A stretch of DNA of 64,000 nucleotides from Paracoccaceae bacterium (GCA_009773055.1 WOUW01000008.1:1-64000); one strand, 5' to 3'; shown: positions 53,171 to 62,680, numbered from the stretch's first letter. A program made the numbers and translations. Notes: generated by a model not told the origin, from the letters alone.

Positions 53171-54721
53171 TCAGCCGCCGATATGTTCCAGCGTCAGGGT
53201 CGTGGTGTCGGTCGAAGTGACGTTGGCATCGGTCCCCTTGCCATCCCAGGTGTAGCTGAAAAGCTTCGGATGCGACCCGGCTTTCATCGTCTGCAGAACA
53301 TAGCCGGGGCCGGCGCGGTTGCGGGCATGGGCGATGCCCCAGGTGCTTTCCGACACCGGAGACTCGATGGTCTTCTTGCCGCGTTTCTTCGAGGTGCAGG
53401 AGGTGACGGCAAAGAGCTCGGGTCCTTTCATCGCCAGCGTCACCCGTTTCGGCGCGTGATCCTTGTCGAAGGTCAGGTCGGTCAGCTTGGCCTGCATCGG
53501 CGCGCCTTGCCGGTAGCTGTCCAGCACCCAGCAGGCGTAGTCCACGAAGGTCACGTTCACATCGGTTGCCGGAGCCTCGCCCAAAAGGGCATAGGAAAGG
53601 ATGCTGTCGCCGGAGAACTTGATGCGGATCGGAACCTCGACCTTGAAATCGACGTCGCCGTAAACCCCGACCCCATCCACCCAATGCCCCTTGGCCTGCA
53701 CCGTCAGCTTGTAGCGCCCGCAACGTTCCATCGCGGCACGCAATGCCGCAGACTTTTCCGGATCAAGAAACGATTCGCCTTTAGTCATGCCCATGAGAAT
53801 GCGCATGCGTTCGAAAAGCAGCGCGAAGTCGGTCAGTGGCTTGAGATCTCCAGTCCCAAGGCAAATCTGGAGAGCCTCATCCAGACATTGTACGAAGCCG
53901 TCGTTGAAGAGCTTGCCAATGACTTCGGTACCGTCGCCGTCAGGGTCGAACCCAAGCACTTGCGATTGTTTTTCAACTGCTGCGATTGCCTTCAAGCTAT
54001 CCTTGACGTCGCTGCAATTGCTTGGTGCACGGCCTGCGATGGCCAAGCGCCCCGCTATGATAATACGCTTGCCGTCTTGCAATGCCTTGACCAGGTCATC
54101 CATCGACCCTTCGCCGGATTTGACCTTCCGGATCAGTTCAGAGACGTGGGTGGCAAGACGGTTCTCGACCTGTGTTTGTTTCCACCGGTCCAGCTGCAGG
54201 TTCAGCCGGTCGGCAAAGCTGATCCCGGCGCCCGAGAAATGGTCGATGGGGATCATGATGCTATCGGTATCCTGCACCGGGATGTGCAGGAACGCATCCT
54301 TTCCGTCCTCATAGAACCCCCAGTGCAGGCGGCTTTCGGGCGGGATCGGGGTCTTCGGCGTGATTTCCAGCGTGGCGGTCGCGGCCAGTTCCAGCCCGTC
54401 CGGTTGCAGGATCAGCCCAGTGATCGGCCCGGCCCCTTCGGGCAGGCCCGCGCTTTCGGTGATTGGAATGGCGGTGATGCGGGTCTCGGTCAGCAGCGCA
54501 CCTTCGGGAAAGGTCAGGACAAAGGCATCGCCGACGGCGTTCTTCAGCTTGAGCGTGCCACCTTTCGCGCCGATGACGGTTGTCTTTGCAGCGGACTCGT
54601 CTGTGGTGATCGCAAGGTCAAGCGGGTTCGGTGGGGCTGTCAGGAACGCCTCCAGCTCTGCATCGGTCTCGGCCAAGGCGGCAAAGGGAAAGAGCAGAAT
54701 GAGAATCAAAAAAATCCGCAT
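53171..54721 (-). CDS. Uncharacterised secreted protein with a ZU5-like N-terminal region
   Basis: A 516-residue protein with signal peptide (MRIFLILILLFPFAALA). Residues ~45-140 (GAKGGTLKLKNAVGDAFVLTFPEGALLTETRITAIPI...ITGLILQPDGLEL) resemble a ZU5 fold, where GGxL...vpxGAL...pxGl strands recur. The middle part has paired cysteines (NCSDVKDS, FVQCLDEALQIC) and a helical stretch; the end is beta-rich (LTVQAKGHWVDGVGVYGDVDFKVEVPIRIKF). No enzymatic motif seen. I do not know a name for it. It is separate from the 54763 gene by 41 bp on the same strand, possibly one operon. Confidence 0.55.
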   Translation of the reverse strand: MRIFLILILLFPFAALAETDAELEAFLTAPPNPLDLAITTDESAAKTTVIGAKGGTLKLKNAVGDAFVLTFPEGALLTETRITAIPITESAGLPEGAGPITGLILQPDGLELAATATLEITPKTPIPPESRLHWGFYEDGKDAFLHIPVQDTDSIMIPIDHFSGAGISFADRLNLQLDRWKQTQVENRLATHVSELIRKVKSGEGSMDDLVKALQDGKRIIIAGRLAIAGRAPSNCSDVKDSLKAIAAVEKQSQVLGFDPDGDGTEVIGKLFNDGFVQCLDEALQICLGTGDLKPLTDFALLFERMRILMGMTKGESFLDPEKSAALRAAMERCGRYKLTVQAKGHWVDGVGVYGDVDFKVEVPIRIKFSGDSILSYALLGEAPATDVNVTFVDYACWVLDSYRQGAPMQAKLTDLTFDKDHAPKRVTLAMKGPELFAVTSCTSKKRGKKTIESPVSESTWGIAHARNRAGPGYVLQTMKAGSHPKLFSYTWDGKGTDANVTSTDTTTLTLEHIGG

Positions 54722-54762
54722 GGAATCGCTCCGCTGTATGGAGCGAGGTTAGCACGGATTCG

Positions 54763-55152
54763 CTAAAGCTCGATTTCGCCGTTCGGGCCGGGAAGCGGGT
54801 CGGCTTGCGGGCCCATCTTGGGCAAGAGGGGCGCGTTGCGGCGGATCAGGATGTCGCCATTTGGCAGCATGACCGGCGCATCATAGTTTTCGATGTCGTC
54901 GATCAGCGCGATCAGTTGACGGATCTTGGGGCCGATCTCTTCGCCGAAACCTTTCAGCGCGGGACCCGCTTCGTCCAATGCCTTGCCCATCTCGTCGAGC
55001 GCGGGCTGCATTTCTTCCATCATGCCGCGCATGACCAGCTTCATGCCCTCTTCCATCAGGCTGAAGCCGCCGTCGTCGGCCTTCGGCGTGACCGGAGGGT
55101 CTTCGGCAAAAGCCGGAGCGGCGGCGAACAGCAGGGCAAGGACGAGTCGCAT
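54763..55152 (-). CDS. Small secreted helical protein
   Basis: A 129-residue exported protein (signal MRLVLALLFAAAPAFA). The mature part begins acidic/Pro-rich, then has a helical, Met-rich segment (FSLMEEGMKLVMRGMMEEMQPALDEMGKALDEAGPALKGFGEEIGPKIRQLIALIDDIENY), and ends PNGDILIRRNAPLLP plus a Pro/Gly tail. Proteins like this are common in Rhodobacteraceae (sometimes mislabelled as AAA ATPases); no nucleotide-binding motif is present. Function unknown. Confidence 0.7.
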   Translation of the reverse strand: MRLVLALLFAAAPAFAEDPPVTPKADDGGFSLMEEGMKLVMRGMMEEMQPALDEMGKALDEAGPALKGFGEEIGPKIRQLIALIDDIENYDAPVMLPNGDILIRRNAPLLPKMGPQADPLPGPNGEIEL

Positions 55153-55183
55153 GATAGAAATATGGGGATGCCCTCCCTGTTTT

Positions 55184-56242
55184 TCAAATCACATCTGGCA
55201 GGTCGATGGTCACCGGGAAATGGTCGGAGGCTTGCAAAAGCGCCTCGCGCAGATCGGGTGTCTCAAGGATGCGGGGATCGTTGAATGGATGCCAGATCCG
55301 CCATTCTGGCGATTTGGCCGCCAGGTCAGGTGAGACCATGATGAAATCGAGGAGCGCCTCGAAGAACCGCTTCTGCGGGGCAAGATAGAAGCGGGCCGAC
55401 GTGGGGGCAATGCCGACCTTGGATTGCAGGGCCATCGCGGCGTGAGGGTCGGTGAGCCGGGTCGCGGGGTCGGGCGAAGTGCCTAGCACGATTTCAATTC
55501 CGGAATGCCCGAACAGCTTTTCGAATTCGTCGATGCCGGGGCCGTCGTTGAAATCGCCGAGCACCACAAGGCTGTCGCCGTGGGCCAGATGCGCCTCGAC
55601 CCGCTGCCTAAGCCAGAGACATTGCGCCAGCTGCTTGCGGCGGTTTTCGATCGACAGTCGGATCTGCGCCTCGCGCCCGATGGCGCCATAGGGGTTCTTC
55701 GATTTGGCGTGGACGCCGATCAGCCGCAGATGCGCGCCGCCTTTCGTGGTCAGCGCCAGTTCCAGCGGAGGCTTCGAAAAGCGGATGGTTTCCGAGATGT
55801 TGTCGGCATCAAGGTCGTAGCGGAAGGTGGTGTCAAAGCGCGGCGCGTCCTGCGAGCCATGGCTGGTGGAGGGATGGCCTTGCGGCGCGTGGCGGGCGGT
55901 CAGGCGGTCCGGATCGTAGAGGAACGCGATTTCCTGTTCGGTCTCGGAGGGATAGCCGATGATCGCCTTGCGGGCGCGAAGGCCTGCGGCGCTGGCGAAG
56001 GTTTCCAGCGCGCGTGTGGTGGAACGCCGCCCGTTGGTATCGGGGGCCTCGATGATGGTGATGCCGTCGGCGTCCATCGCGGTGAAGACGATGGCAAGGG
56101 CCGCAAGCTGTTCGCCCCGCGTGATCTTGTAGCGGGTCGAGGGTTCGCGGTCGTCCAGCAATCGGCCGTGGTCATCGAAAAGCGCGTTGAACCATTCGAC
56201 GTTGTAGGTGGCAAGCCGAAGGCCCGTTGCACGGTCGATCAT
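55184..56242 (-). CDS. Endonuclease/exonuclease/phosphatase family protein
   Basis: A 352-residue member of the EEP fold. RLATYNVEWFNALFDDHG is the first metal-site strand; GVHAKSKNPYGA, VVLGDFNDGPGIDEFEK (the D-x-N motif) and LQASDHFPVTIDL (the S/DH motif) are the other active-site elements. It could be a nuclease or a phosphodiesterase/phosphatase; no signal peptide is visible. Its ATG overlaps the stop of the upstream DnaJ-like gene by 4 bp. Confidence 0.88.
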   Translation of the reverse strand: MIDRATGLRLATYNVEWFNALFDDHGRLLDDREPSTRYKITRGEQLAALAIVFTAMDADGITIIEAPDTNGRRSTTRALETFASAAGLRARKAIIGYPSETEQEIAFLYDPDRLTARHAPQGHPSTSHGSQDAPRFDTTFRYDLDADNISETIRFSKPPLELALTTKGGAHLRLIGVHAKSKNPYGAIGREAQIRLSIENRRKQLAQCLWLRQRVEAHLAHGDSLVVLGDFNDGPGIDEFEKLFGHSGIEIVLGTSPDPATRLTDPHAAMALQSKVGIAPTSARFYLAPQKRFFEALLDFIMVSPDLAAKSPEWRIWHPFNDPRILETPDLREALLQASDHFPVTIDLPDVI

Positions 56243-56853
56243 GCGGCTTCCTTCGCGCTGATCTCGCGCCAGGCCTCGTTGATCAGCTGCAACCTGCGTT
56301 CGGCCAGCTTCATCGCCTCGGGCGGGACGCCGCGGGATTGCAGAACGTCCGGATGGGTGTCGCGGACGAGATCCTTCCAGGCCTTGCGGGCCTGATCCTT
56401 CGAGGCGTCGCGGGGCAGGCCGAGGACATCATAGGGATCGCGGGGCGCGCCTTCGACAAGGCGCGAGCGGACGATGCGGAAACAGCCTTCGTCCAGGCCG
56501 AAGGCGTCGGCGACATGGGCGAGGAACGCGTCTTCGCCCGCATGGTAGGAGCCATCGGCGACGGCGATCTGGAACAGAGCCTCAAGGATGTCGACGAGGA
56601 CATGGTGGTCGTCGGCACAGATGCGGTGGCCGTCGGGATTGAAGAGCCGGGCGATCTTGCGGGCATAGGCGTCGAAACCTGCGATGTCTTGCCGGGCCAG
56701 GTTGTAGACGCGGGCGGCGTGTTCCTCTTCGCCGGGCGGAAAGGTGAAGATGCGGCGGAAGGCGGTCACCTCGTCGCGGGTCACGGTGCCGTCGGCCTTC
56801 TCGCCCTTGGCAAGGGCGGCGAGGGCCTCGGTGATGCGGGTCCAGATCGACAT
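56239..56853 (-). CDS. DjlA-like protein with TerB and J domains
   Basis: A 204-residue cytoplasmic protein. Residues ~20-120 form a TerB-like helical domain (FRRIFTFPPGEEEHAARVYNLARQDIAGFDAYARKIAR...LVDILEALFQIAVADGSYHAGEDAFLAHVADAFGL). Residues ~135-200 form a J domain (DPYDVLGLPRDASKDQARKAWKDLVRDTHPDVL) with the HPD tripeptide that stimulates DnaK. E. coli DjlA has an N-terminal membrane helix, absent here. It is co-translated with the nuclease gene downstream. Confidence 0.9.
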   Translation of the reverse strand: MSIWTRITEALAALAKGEKADGTVTRDEVTAFRRIFTFPPGEEEHAARVYNLARQDIAGFDAYARKIARLFNPDGHRICADDHHVLVDILEALFQIAVADGSYHAGEDAFLAHVADAFGLDEGCFRIVRSRLVEGAPRDPYDVLGLPRDASKDQARKAWKDLVRDTHPDVLQSRGVPPEAMKLAERRLQLINEAWREISAKEAA

Positions 56854-56956
56854 GGGCAGAAGAATAGCCGGGGCTGATGGTGTTGTCAGAGGAATTTCTG
56901 CATCAGCACAATGTGGAGTGATTGGCAGCCGCGCGGCAGGACTTTCCGGCGGCGGA

Positions 56957-57574
56957 TCATGTCAGGACACGGGGGCCGTGCGGGGTGGAAAAGGTCGCGC
57001 GGAGAGAGTGGTAGGGGCCGAGCTGGAGGTGCAAACGCGGATCGGCGGGCTGACCGGCAAGCGCGGTCTGCAGGGCAGGCGCATGCGGATGGGTGATTTC
57101 CAGCCGCTGAAGGCGGATGCCCTGGTCGGGCAGGGCCTGTGCCGGGTGGCGGTCGCCCTGCCACTGGATGAGGGCGGGGAAGCAGTCGTCGAACGGGAGC
57201 TGCCCGGTGGCGGGAATGGCAAAGCGCCAGCGGTAGTCGCCGCGCGACAGGGGGGTGGCGGTGCCGGTGCCCGGCGGGGCAGCGGTGAGGGCGGCGTCGA
57301 GGTCGTCGGTGCGGCAGATCCAGTTCGTCAGGCGCGGGGGGCCGTCGAAATGGTCGAGGTTGAACCAGCGGGCATAGGCGGGGTTCGGGGCCGCCGGGTC
57401 GATCGCAATGACTTCGAGGTAGAGATCGCCGAGGTTCAGAAGCCGGTTGTGGGTGCCCATGTGCGGATGCTGGCCGCCGGGTGCGAGGGGCGCGCCAAGG
57501 GCCATCTCGACCCAGGCAGCGCCTTCGTCGAGGGTGCGCGCCGCAACAGCGATGTGGTCGATAACAAGGGTCAT
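56957..57574 (-). CDS. Glyoxalase-like VOC-fold protein
   Basis: A 205-residue protein of the glyoxalase_3 type. DHIAVAARTLDEGAAWVEMALGAPLAPGGQHPHMGTHNRLLNLGDLYLEVIAIDP has the first metal His and the Glu-bearing strand; the C-terminal half repeats the fold weakly (LQRLEITHPHAPALQTAL). Metal-dependent lyase, dioxygenase or binding activity cannot be distinguished. Its start overlaps the ppx stop by 4 bp, so it is translated with that gene. Confidence 0.8.
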   Translation of the reverse strand: MTLVIDHIAVAARTLDEGAAWVEMALGAPLAPGGQHPHMGTHNRLLNLGDLYLEVIAIDPAAPNPAYARWFNLDHFDGPPRLTNWICRTDDLDAALTAAPPGTGTATPLSRGDYRWRFAIPATGQLPFDDCFPALIQWQGDRHPAQALPDQGIRLQRLEITHPHAPALQTALAGQPADPRLHLQLGPYHSLRATFSTPHGPRVLT

Positions 57575-59142
57575 GCGGCGGGCTTCAGTTCGATCTTGGT
57601 CGTCGCTTTCAGGGCGAGAGCCAGTGCAGCAAAGCGGGCCTGGGCGACCTCGCCGAACAGGCCGACGCCGTCTTCGGTCAAAGCGAGGGTCAGGAGACGT
57701 TTCTTCGGGTTCCAGCGCAGGGCACCGGCTGTGGACGGGTCGTCGATCGAGAACATCGCGCCGAAGCGCATGGCCTTGCCCAGAGCCTCGGCCTCCTGGA
57801 CGTCGCTTTCAGCGAGAAGGCGAAAGAGCGGTTCCATCCGGCTGCCCGCGCGGCTGTTCTTGTAGCGGTGGAGAAGGGCGAGGCCCAGAAAGACCCGGCC
57901 CGGATGGTCAAGGCCACCAAGGTTCGCGCGGGTGGCGTTGTCAAAGCAGGCTTCGGCCCGGTAGTCGGGGTGCGCACGCCAGGTGGTGTCGTGCAGAAGG
58001 CACGCGGCCTTGACGAGGCGCAGGCGGTCTTCTGACGCGCCCTTGAACACGGGTTCCAGGAAGGCGAAGAGCTTCTTGCCGAAGCCCGGGATGCGGGCCT
58101 GGGTCAGCTCGGCCATCCGGGCAGCCTCGATCAAGGGATCGCGGGCGCGCAAGCGGTCGGGCATCTGTTCAAAGAGAAGACCCTCGCGGATGCCATAGGC
58201 CGAGATATCAATCTCGGAGGGCTTCAGCACGCGGATGATTTCGCGCAGGACCTCACAGGCGAGGGGGACAAGCTCCATCCGTTCCGCCGAGGTGCCGGTG
58301 CGCCCGCGCAGGGCGGACAGGTCGGTTGCGGCAAGCCAGTCCAGCGTGGCGATGAGACCGTCGGGCGTCATGCGGTATTCGTGAAGGACGGTCAGGGGGT
58401 AATTCCGCCGCTCCATGTCGAGGCGCGCAATGACGCGCCAACTGCCACCGACCAGGTAGATGCGGTCGTTGTCGGGGCGGATTTCTTTGGCGGCACCTTC
58501 CAGGATCGTGTCGATGTGGTCCTTGCGCTTTTTCGGATCGGACGAGACCTGCTGCAGGCGGAACGGCCCAAGCGGGGTTGAGACGCGCTTGCCGACGCGG
58601 CCGTTGCCAATCCGCGCCAGTTCCATCGAGTTGCCGCCAATGTCGCAGACGATGCCCTTGGCCTCGGGCCAACCGAGAAGCACGCCTTGGGCCGAAAGCC
58701 GGGCCTCTTCGTCGCCGTCGATGACGTGAAGCTTGAGGCCGGTTTCGAGCAGGACCTGGGCCTGGAATTCGGGTCCGTCCTCGGCCTCACGCGTGGCGGC
58801 GGTCGCGACGACGGTGAAGGGGTGGATGTCCATGCCCTTGGCCAGAAGCGAGAACCGCTTGAGGGCGGCGAGCGCACGTATCTTGCCTTCGGGGTTCAGC
58901 CGTCCGGTTTCGGCGAGCCCCTTGCCAAGGCCGCACATGATCTTTTCGTTGTAGAAATAGGCCGGGCTGCGGGCGGCGCCATCAAAGACCACCATCCGCA
59001 CCGAGTTCGATCCCACATCGACAACGCCGACGCGGCTTAGCGCGCGGGCGGATGGGTCGTCGAACAAGGGTTTGCCGAAGGGGCCCCAGTCGCCGGCGTC
59101 ATCATCATCATCGGTTGCGGGGACGGGTCCATCAGCGGCCAT
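57571..59142 (-). CDS. Ppx/GppA-family phosphatase
   Basis: A 523-residue protein. The N-terminal ASKHA fold carries the phosphate-1 loop VGVVDVGSNSVRMVVFDG and phosphate-2 VCDIGGNSMELARIG; the C-terminal HD-like half has LLHDTTWRAHPDYRAEACF and DHPGRVFLGLALLHRYK. Family members split polyphosphate (Ppx) or pppGpp (GppA); the two are not separable by eye. The N-terminus has an acidic DDDDDAGDW stretch before the domain. Followed by the VOC gene. Confidence 0.92.
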   Translation of the reverse strand: MAADGPVPATDDDDDAGDWGPFGKPLFDDPSARALSRVGVVDVGSNSVRMVVFDGAARSPAYFYNEKIMCGLGKGLAETGRLNPEGKIRALAALKRFSLLAKGMDIHPFTVVATAATREAEDGPEFQAQVLLETGLKLHVIDGDEEARLSAQGVLLGWPEAKGIVCDIGGNSMELARIGNGRVGKRVSTPLGPFRLQQVSSDPKKRKDHIDTILEGAAKEIRPDNDRIYLVGGSWRVIARLDMERRNYPLTVLHEYRMTPDGLIATLDWLAATDLSALRGRTGTSAERMELVPLACEVLREIIRVLKPSEIDISAYGIREGLLFEQMPDRLRARDPLIEAARMAELTQARIPGFGKKLFAFLEPVFKGASEDRLRLVKAACLLHDTTWRAHPDYRAEACFDNATRANLGGLDHPGRVFLGLALLHRYKNSRAGSRMEPLFRLLAESDVQEAEALGKAMRFGAMFSIDDPSTAGALRWNPKKRLLTLALTEDGVGLFGEVAQARFAALALALKATTKIELKPAA

Positions 59143-59213
59143 GGCAAGATTCCTTCGGGTCGCGTTGCGGCGGCATGGTGCCGGGGACCGGAAGGCCGGT
59201 CAACGGCCTTGCA

Positions 59214-59250
59214 GGGGCCAAATCCTTCGAAAAGATTTGCGCCTGGCCCT
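59214..59250. repeat. Intergenic hairpin of the CAAATTCC/GGAATTTG type (copy 3)
   Basis: CAAATC (59219-59224) pairs with GATTTG (59234-59239), loop CTTCGAAAA. Outer GGGGCC (59214-59219) and GGCCCT (59245-59250) allow a longer imperfect stem. It sits in the 106-bp gap between the DUF6324 gene and ppx. Compare 5082-5103 and 35346-35367, where the stem is CAAATTCC or AAATTCCTT. Confidence 0.5.
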
Positions 59251-59464
59251 AGCGTTTTTTCGGTTTCGCCGAGGTGGAGCCGATGGCGCGGGCAGCCTCG
59301 GCGGCAGCGCGCAGTTCTTCGGCTATTTCCTCGGCTTCTTCGGGGTCGAAGTCGAGCGGCAGGTCGACCCCGCCTTCTACTTCGATGAAGATGCGGACCA
59401 TGCCAGCGTCGGTGGGGCCGATCTGCAGGTTTGCGGCGATGTCGCTGGGGGAATTGATGCCCAT
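59249..59464 (-). CDS. DUF6324 family small protein
   Basis: A 71-residue acidic protein: MGINSPSDIAANLQIGPTDAGMVRIFIEVEGGVDLPLDFDPEEAEEIAEELRAAAEAARA in outline with a basic end (TSAKPKKR). The N-terminal part is beta-rich and the second half a charged helix. I recognise the pattern as DUF6324, an alphaproteobacterial family of unknown function. The ATG at 59464 is followed by the conserved MGINSPSDIAANLQIGP start. Upstream of ppx on the same strand. Confidence 0.75.
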   Translation of the reverse strand: MGINSPSDIAANLQIGPTDAGMVRIFIEVEGGVDLPLDFDPEEAEEIAEELRAAAEAARAIGSTSAKPKKR

Positions 59465-59599
59465 GGGAGTGCTCCGGCTTTGCGGTTCGGGTAGCGGTCG
59501 GCGCGGCGCGGTGCAAGAAAAAACCGTCGGCCGGGCCACCAACGCCGGGGCAAAGTTACTTGCATTCCGGGGGGAGCGGGGCTAAATCGCGCCTCAAGT

Positions 59600-59676
59600 G
59601 CAGCTTTAGCTCAGTTGGTTAGAGCACCAGATTGTGGATCTGGGGGTCCCCCGTTCGAGCCGGGGAAGCTGTACCA
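59600..59676 (+). tRNA. tRNA-His (anticodon GUG), lacking G-1
   Basis: Cloverleaf: acceptor GCAGCTT/AAGCTGT (first pair G-U), D stem GCTC/GAGC, anticodon stem CCAGA/TCTGG with loop TTGTGGA (anticodon GTG), T arm CCCCG-TTCGAGC-CGGGG, discriminator A73 and encoded CCA (59674-59676). The base before position 1 is T, not the G-1 found in most bacterial tRNA-His genes, and position 73 is A instead of C. This combination is known from an alphaproteobacterial subgroup with an adapted HisRS. Confidence 0.93.
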
Positions 59677-59684
59677 TCGAATTC

Positions 59685-59717
59685 AAGGACTTGGGCTCTG
59701 ATGCCCAAGTCCTTTTT
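59685..59717 (+). terminator. Rho-independent terminator of tRNA-His
   Basis: AAGGACTTGGG (59685-59695) pairs perfectly with CCCAAGTCCTT (59703-59713), loop CTCTGAT (59696-59702), then a T-run to 59717. It starts 8 bp after the tRNA CCA. Confidence 0.92.
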
Positions 59718-60045
59718 CATTGGTGCCGCCCGCCGGGGTTCCGACGTCGCGGCGACCGAGGAAGGCGTCGCAGACCAGTCACTTTTTGGCGTTGCAGCGT
59801 GCAGGGTGGGGTTGTGACGGACGATTCTGCCAGGAAAGGGGCATTCTTGCGCAGGCGTCGTCGGGTTCTAGAGGCTGGACCTGACCGCTGGAGCGAGGCG
59901 AAGGATCCTGCGGCGGGGGCATCGTTCCACTGCACCAACCAGAGGTGCCATTTTTCACCGCAGTCATGCCAACGGCCCCCTGTGGTTCGGGACGCGGACC
60001 GTCAAGCTTGCGCCAAGACCGGTGCTTGGCAACACGCGACGGACC
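59718..60045. other. Gap between tRNA-His terminator and copA, no supported gene
   Basis: A 328-bp stretch on the edge of the metal-resistance block. Frames on both strands are Arg/Pro/Ser-rich with no family pattern. It could be a scar of an insertion element or of the island end, but I see no inverted terminal repeat, no copy of the tRNA-His 3' end, and no transposase motif. Confidence 0.4.
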
Positions 60046-62391
60046 TCAAACCTGTGCGGTCCGCAGGCGCAGCGCATTCAGGACGACCGAGATGGACGAA
60101 AGGCTCATTGCAATTGCAGCGATGATCGGGCTGACCAGGATTCCGGTGAACGGGTAAAGAAGTCCCGCCGCGACCGGCACACCGGCAGCGTTGTAGATGA
60201 GCGCGAAGAAGAGGTTCTCGCGGATGTTGCGCATCGTCGCCTGCGAAAGGCGGCGGGCGCGGACGATGCCGTCGAGGTTGCCCTTCACGAGCGTGAAGCC
60301 GGCACTTTCGATGGCGACGTCGGCCCCGGTTCCCATGGCGATGCCGACATCGGCCTGCGCGAGGGCCGGGGCGTCGTTCACACCGTCCCCTGCCATCGCG
60401 ACCTTGTGCCCGGCCTTCTGCAGGTCCTGAATGATCCGAGCCTTGTCCTGCGGCAACACGTCGGCGCGTATCTCATCAATGCCAAGTCTCGCCGCGACGG
60501 CCTTGGCCGTGCGCTCGTTGTCGCCCGTCGCCATGATGATGCGCAGACCGAGATCGTGCAGGGCCTTGAGCGCTGCGGGCGTCGTTTCCTTGACCGGATC
60601 GGCCACGCTGACCAGTCCTGCCACGGCACCGTCCAGCACGACGAACATCACCGTCTCGCCCTGATCCCGGCGGGCGTCGGCCTTGGCGACCAGACCGGCG
60701 CCGGAAAGGCCGAGGTCTTCCAGAAGGCGCAGATTGCCAAGTGCCACGGGTCGGCCGTCCACGCGGCCCCGGACGCCCTTGCCGGTTACCGCTTCGAAGT
60801 CGGTCGCTTCCGACATTTGAACCTTGCGTTCCTCGGCACCCCGGACGATGGCCTCGGCCAGCGGATGCTCGGATCCCCGTTCCAGCGACGCGGCAAGGCG
60901 GAGGACTTCCGCCTCGTCATGGCCGGGTTCGGGCAAGACTGCGATCAGGCGGGGCTTGCCTTCGGTCAGGGTGCCGGTCTTGTCCACGATCAGCGTGTCA
61001 ATCTTCTCGAACCGTTCGAGCGCCTCGGCGTTCTTGATCAGGACGCCCGCCTGTGCCCCGCGGCCTGTCGCGGTCATGATCGACATCGGCGTTGCCAGAC
61101 CCAAGGCGCAGGGGCAAGCGATGATAAGCACGGCCACGGCGGCCACCAAGGCGTAGGACAGTGACGGTTCCGGTCCCCAGACCGCCCAGGCGATGAACGA
61201 CAGGGCCGCAACGGCCATCACCGCCGGCACGAAAAGGCCGGCGACGTGGTCGGCGTATTTCTGGATCGGTGCGCGTGACCGCTGCGCCTTGGCGACCATC
61301 TCGACGATCTGCGCAAGCATGGTGTCCGCGCCGACCCGGGCAGCCCGGATCACCAGCGCGCCCGTTCCGTTGATCGTGGCACCGGTGACCGGATCCCCAG
61401 CCACCTTTTCCACCGGCAGTGGTTCACCCGTGATCATGCTTTCGTCGATCGAGGAGCGGCCCTCGATGACCTCGCCATCAACCGGCACCTTGTCGCCCGG
61501 GCGAACGCGCAGGTGGTCACCCACCTGAACCTTGTCCAGCGGCACCTCTGCTTCGGTCCCATCGGGGCGGATCACCCGCGCGGTCTTGGCTGCAAGGTCC
61601 ATGAGGGCGCGGATGGCGCGGCCGGTTCCCTCTCGCGCGCGCAGTTCCATCACCTGACCCAGAAGGACCAGCGTGACGATCACCGCCGCCGCCTCGAAAT
61701 AGAGCCCCACCTGGCCATGTTCGTTGCGGAAGCCTTCGGGGAAGATCTGCGGCGCGATCACGCCTGCGACGCTGAACAGCCACGCGGCCATGACGCCCAT
61801 GGCGATCAGGCTGAACATGTTCAGGTTCCAGGTGACGAACGACACCCAGCCGCGCTTCAGGAAGGGCCAGCCGCACCAGAGGACCACTGGCGTGCCCAAC
61901 GCGAGTTCGATCCACATGTTGGTGTGTTCGGCGAAAACCTCGCGGATGAAGCCGAGGCCGATCATCGGTCCCATGGTCAGCAGTAGAAGCGGGACGGTCA
62001 GGGCCACGCCGACCCACATCCGCCGGGTGAAATCCACCAACTCGGGATTGGGGGCGTCGTCGCCCGCGCTTGTCGGGTCGCGTTCCAGACCCATCCCGCA
62101 GATCGGGCAGGAGCCTGGTTCGGTCTGCCGGACTTGCGGGTGCATGGGGCAAGTGTAGACCGGACCGTGCCAGCCGGCCGGAACGCGGTCATAGCCGGAC
62201 GCACTTGCGGTCTCTCGCGCTGGCATCCCGTGACCATTTGCCGTCGAATGGCCGTGGTCGGCTGCCGCCTGAGCTTCGGGCACCAGTGTCATTCCACACT
62301 TCGGACAGCTACCGGGATGGTCCTGCCGCACCTCGGGGTGCATGGGGCAAATATAGGTGATGCCGGGTGTCGAACTGTGCATGTGTTCCAT
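60046..62391 (-). CDS. copA: Copper-translocating P1B-type ATPase
   Basis: A 781-residue (from ATG 62391, preceded by CGAGG) inner-membrane copper/silver exporter. The N-terminus has two heavy-metal-binding segments of the YHS-like type ([11 protein letters not shown]...CPKCGM and [10 protein letters not shown]...CPICGM) and a His-rich linker, instead of the usual CxxC HMA domain. The membrane motif is [11 protein letters not shown], the phosphorylation site DKTGTLTEG, then SEHPLAEAI, and [14 protein letters not shown]. In-frame ATGs at 62487 and 62382 are alternatives. It is divergent from a Cys-rich protein and DUF305 in a probable copper island. Confidence 0.93.
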   Translation of the reverse strand: MEHMHSSTPGITYICPMHPEVRQDHPGSCPKCGMTLVPEAQAAADHGHSTANGHGMPARETASASGYDRVPAGWHGPVYTCPMHPQVRQTEPGSCPICGMGLERDPTSAGDDAPNPELVDFTRRMWVGVALTVPLLLLTMGPMIGLGFIREVFAEHTNMWIELALGTPVVLWCGWPFLKRGWVSFVTWNLNMFSLIAMGVMAAWLFSVAGVIAPQIFPEGFRNEHGQVGLYFEAAAVIVTLVLLGQVMELRAREGTGRAIRALMDLAAKTARVIRPDGTEAEVPLDKVQVGDHLRVRPGDKVPVDGEVIEGRSSIDESMITGEPLPVEKVAGDPVTGATINGTGALVIRAARVGADTMLAQIVEMVAKAQRSRAPIQKYADHVAGLFVPAVMAVAALSFIAWAVWGPEPSLSYALVAAVAVLIIACPCALGLATPMSIMTATGRGAQAGVLIKNAEALERFEKIDTLIVDKTGTLTEGKPRLIAVLPEPGHDEAEVLRLAASLERGSEHPLAEAIVRGAEERKVQMSEATDFEAVTGKGVRGRVDGRPVALGNLRLLEDLGLSGAGLVAKADARRDQGETVMFVVLDGAVAGLVSVADPVKETTPAALKALHDLGLRIIMATGDNERTAKAVAARLGIDEIRADVLPQDKARIIQDLQKAGHKVAMAGDGVNDAPALAQADVGIAMGTGADVAIESAGFTLVKGNLDGIVRARRLSQATMRNIRENLFFALIYNAAGVPVAAGLLYPFTGILVSPIIAAIAMSLSSISVVLNALRLRTAQV

Positions 62392-62680
62392 TTCGGCCTC
62401 GATAAGCTGGTCATGTCCGGGCGCTTCACGCAACAAAGCACCGCCTGCTCTGACCGGCGCCCGAACGGCCGCAGTCCCGTCCATCATCGCCCGACCAGCC
62501 TCTCAAGGCAACATCGCTTGAGACTTCGGAGGCACAACGGGATGCAATGGTCCCGTCTTCCTTCCAGCACCGGGCGGCAGACACTCAATCTTGTATTGAC
62601 GCTGGCGTCGCACCTTCTGCCAGATAGGGGCCAGACGAGATGGGAAGGGAACCCGCAGCGTGCGCCAAACGCCGAGGATA

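Noticed and set aside
62502-62522. CTCAAG-N9-CTTGAG dyad upstream of copA as a CueR site
   Set aside because: The arms do not match the CueR ACCTTCC-type consensus and no cueR gene is in the window.
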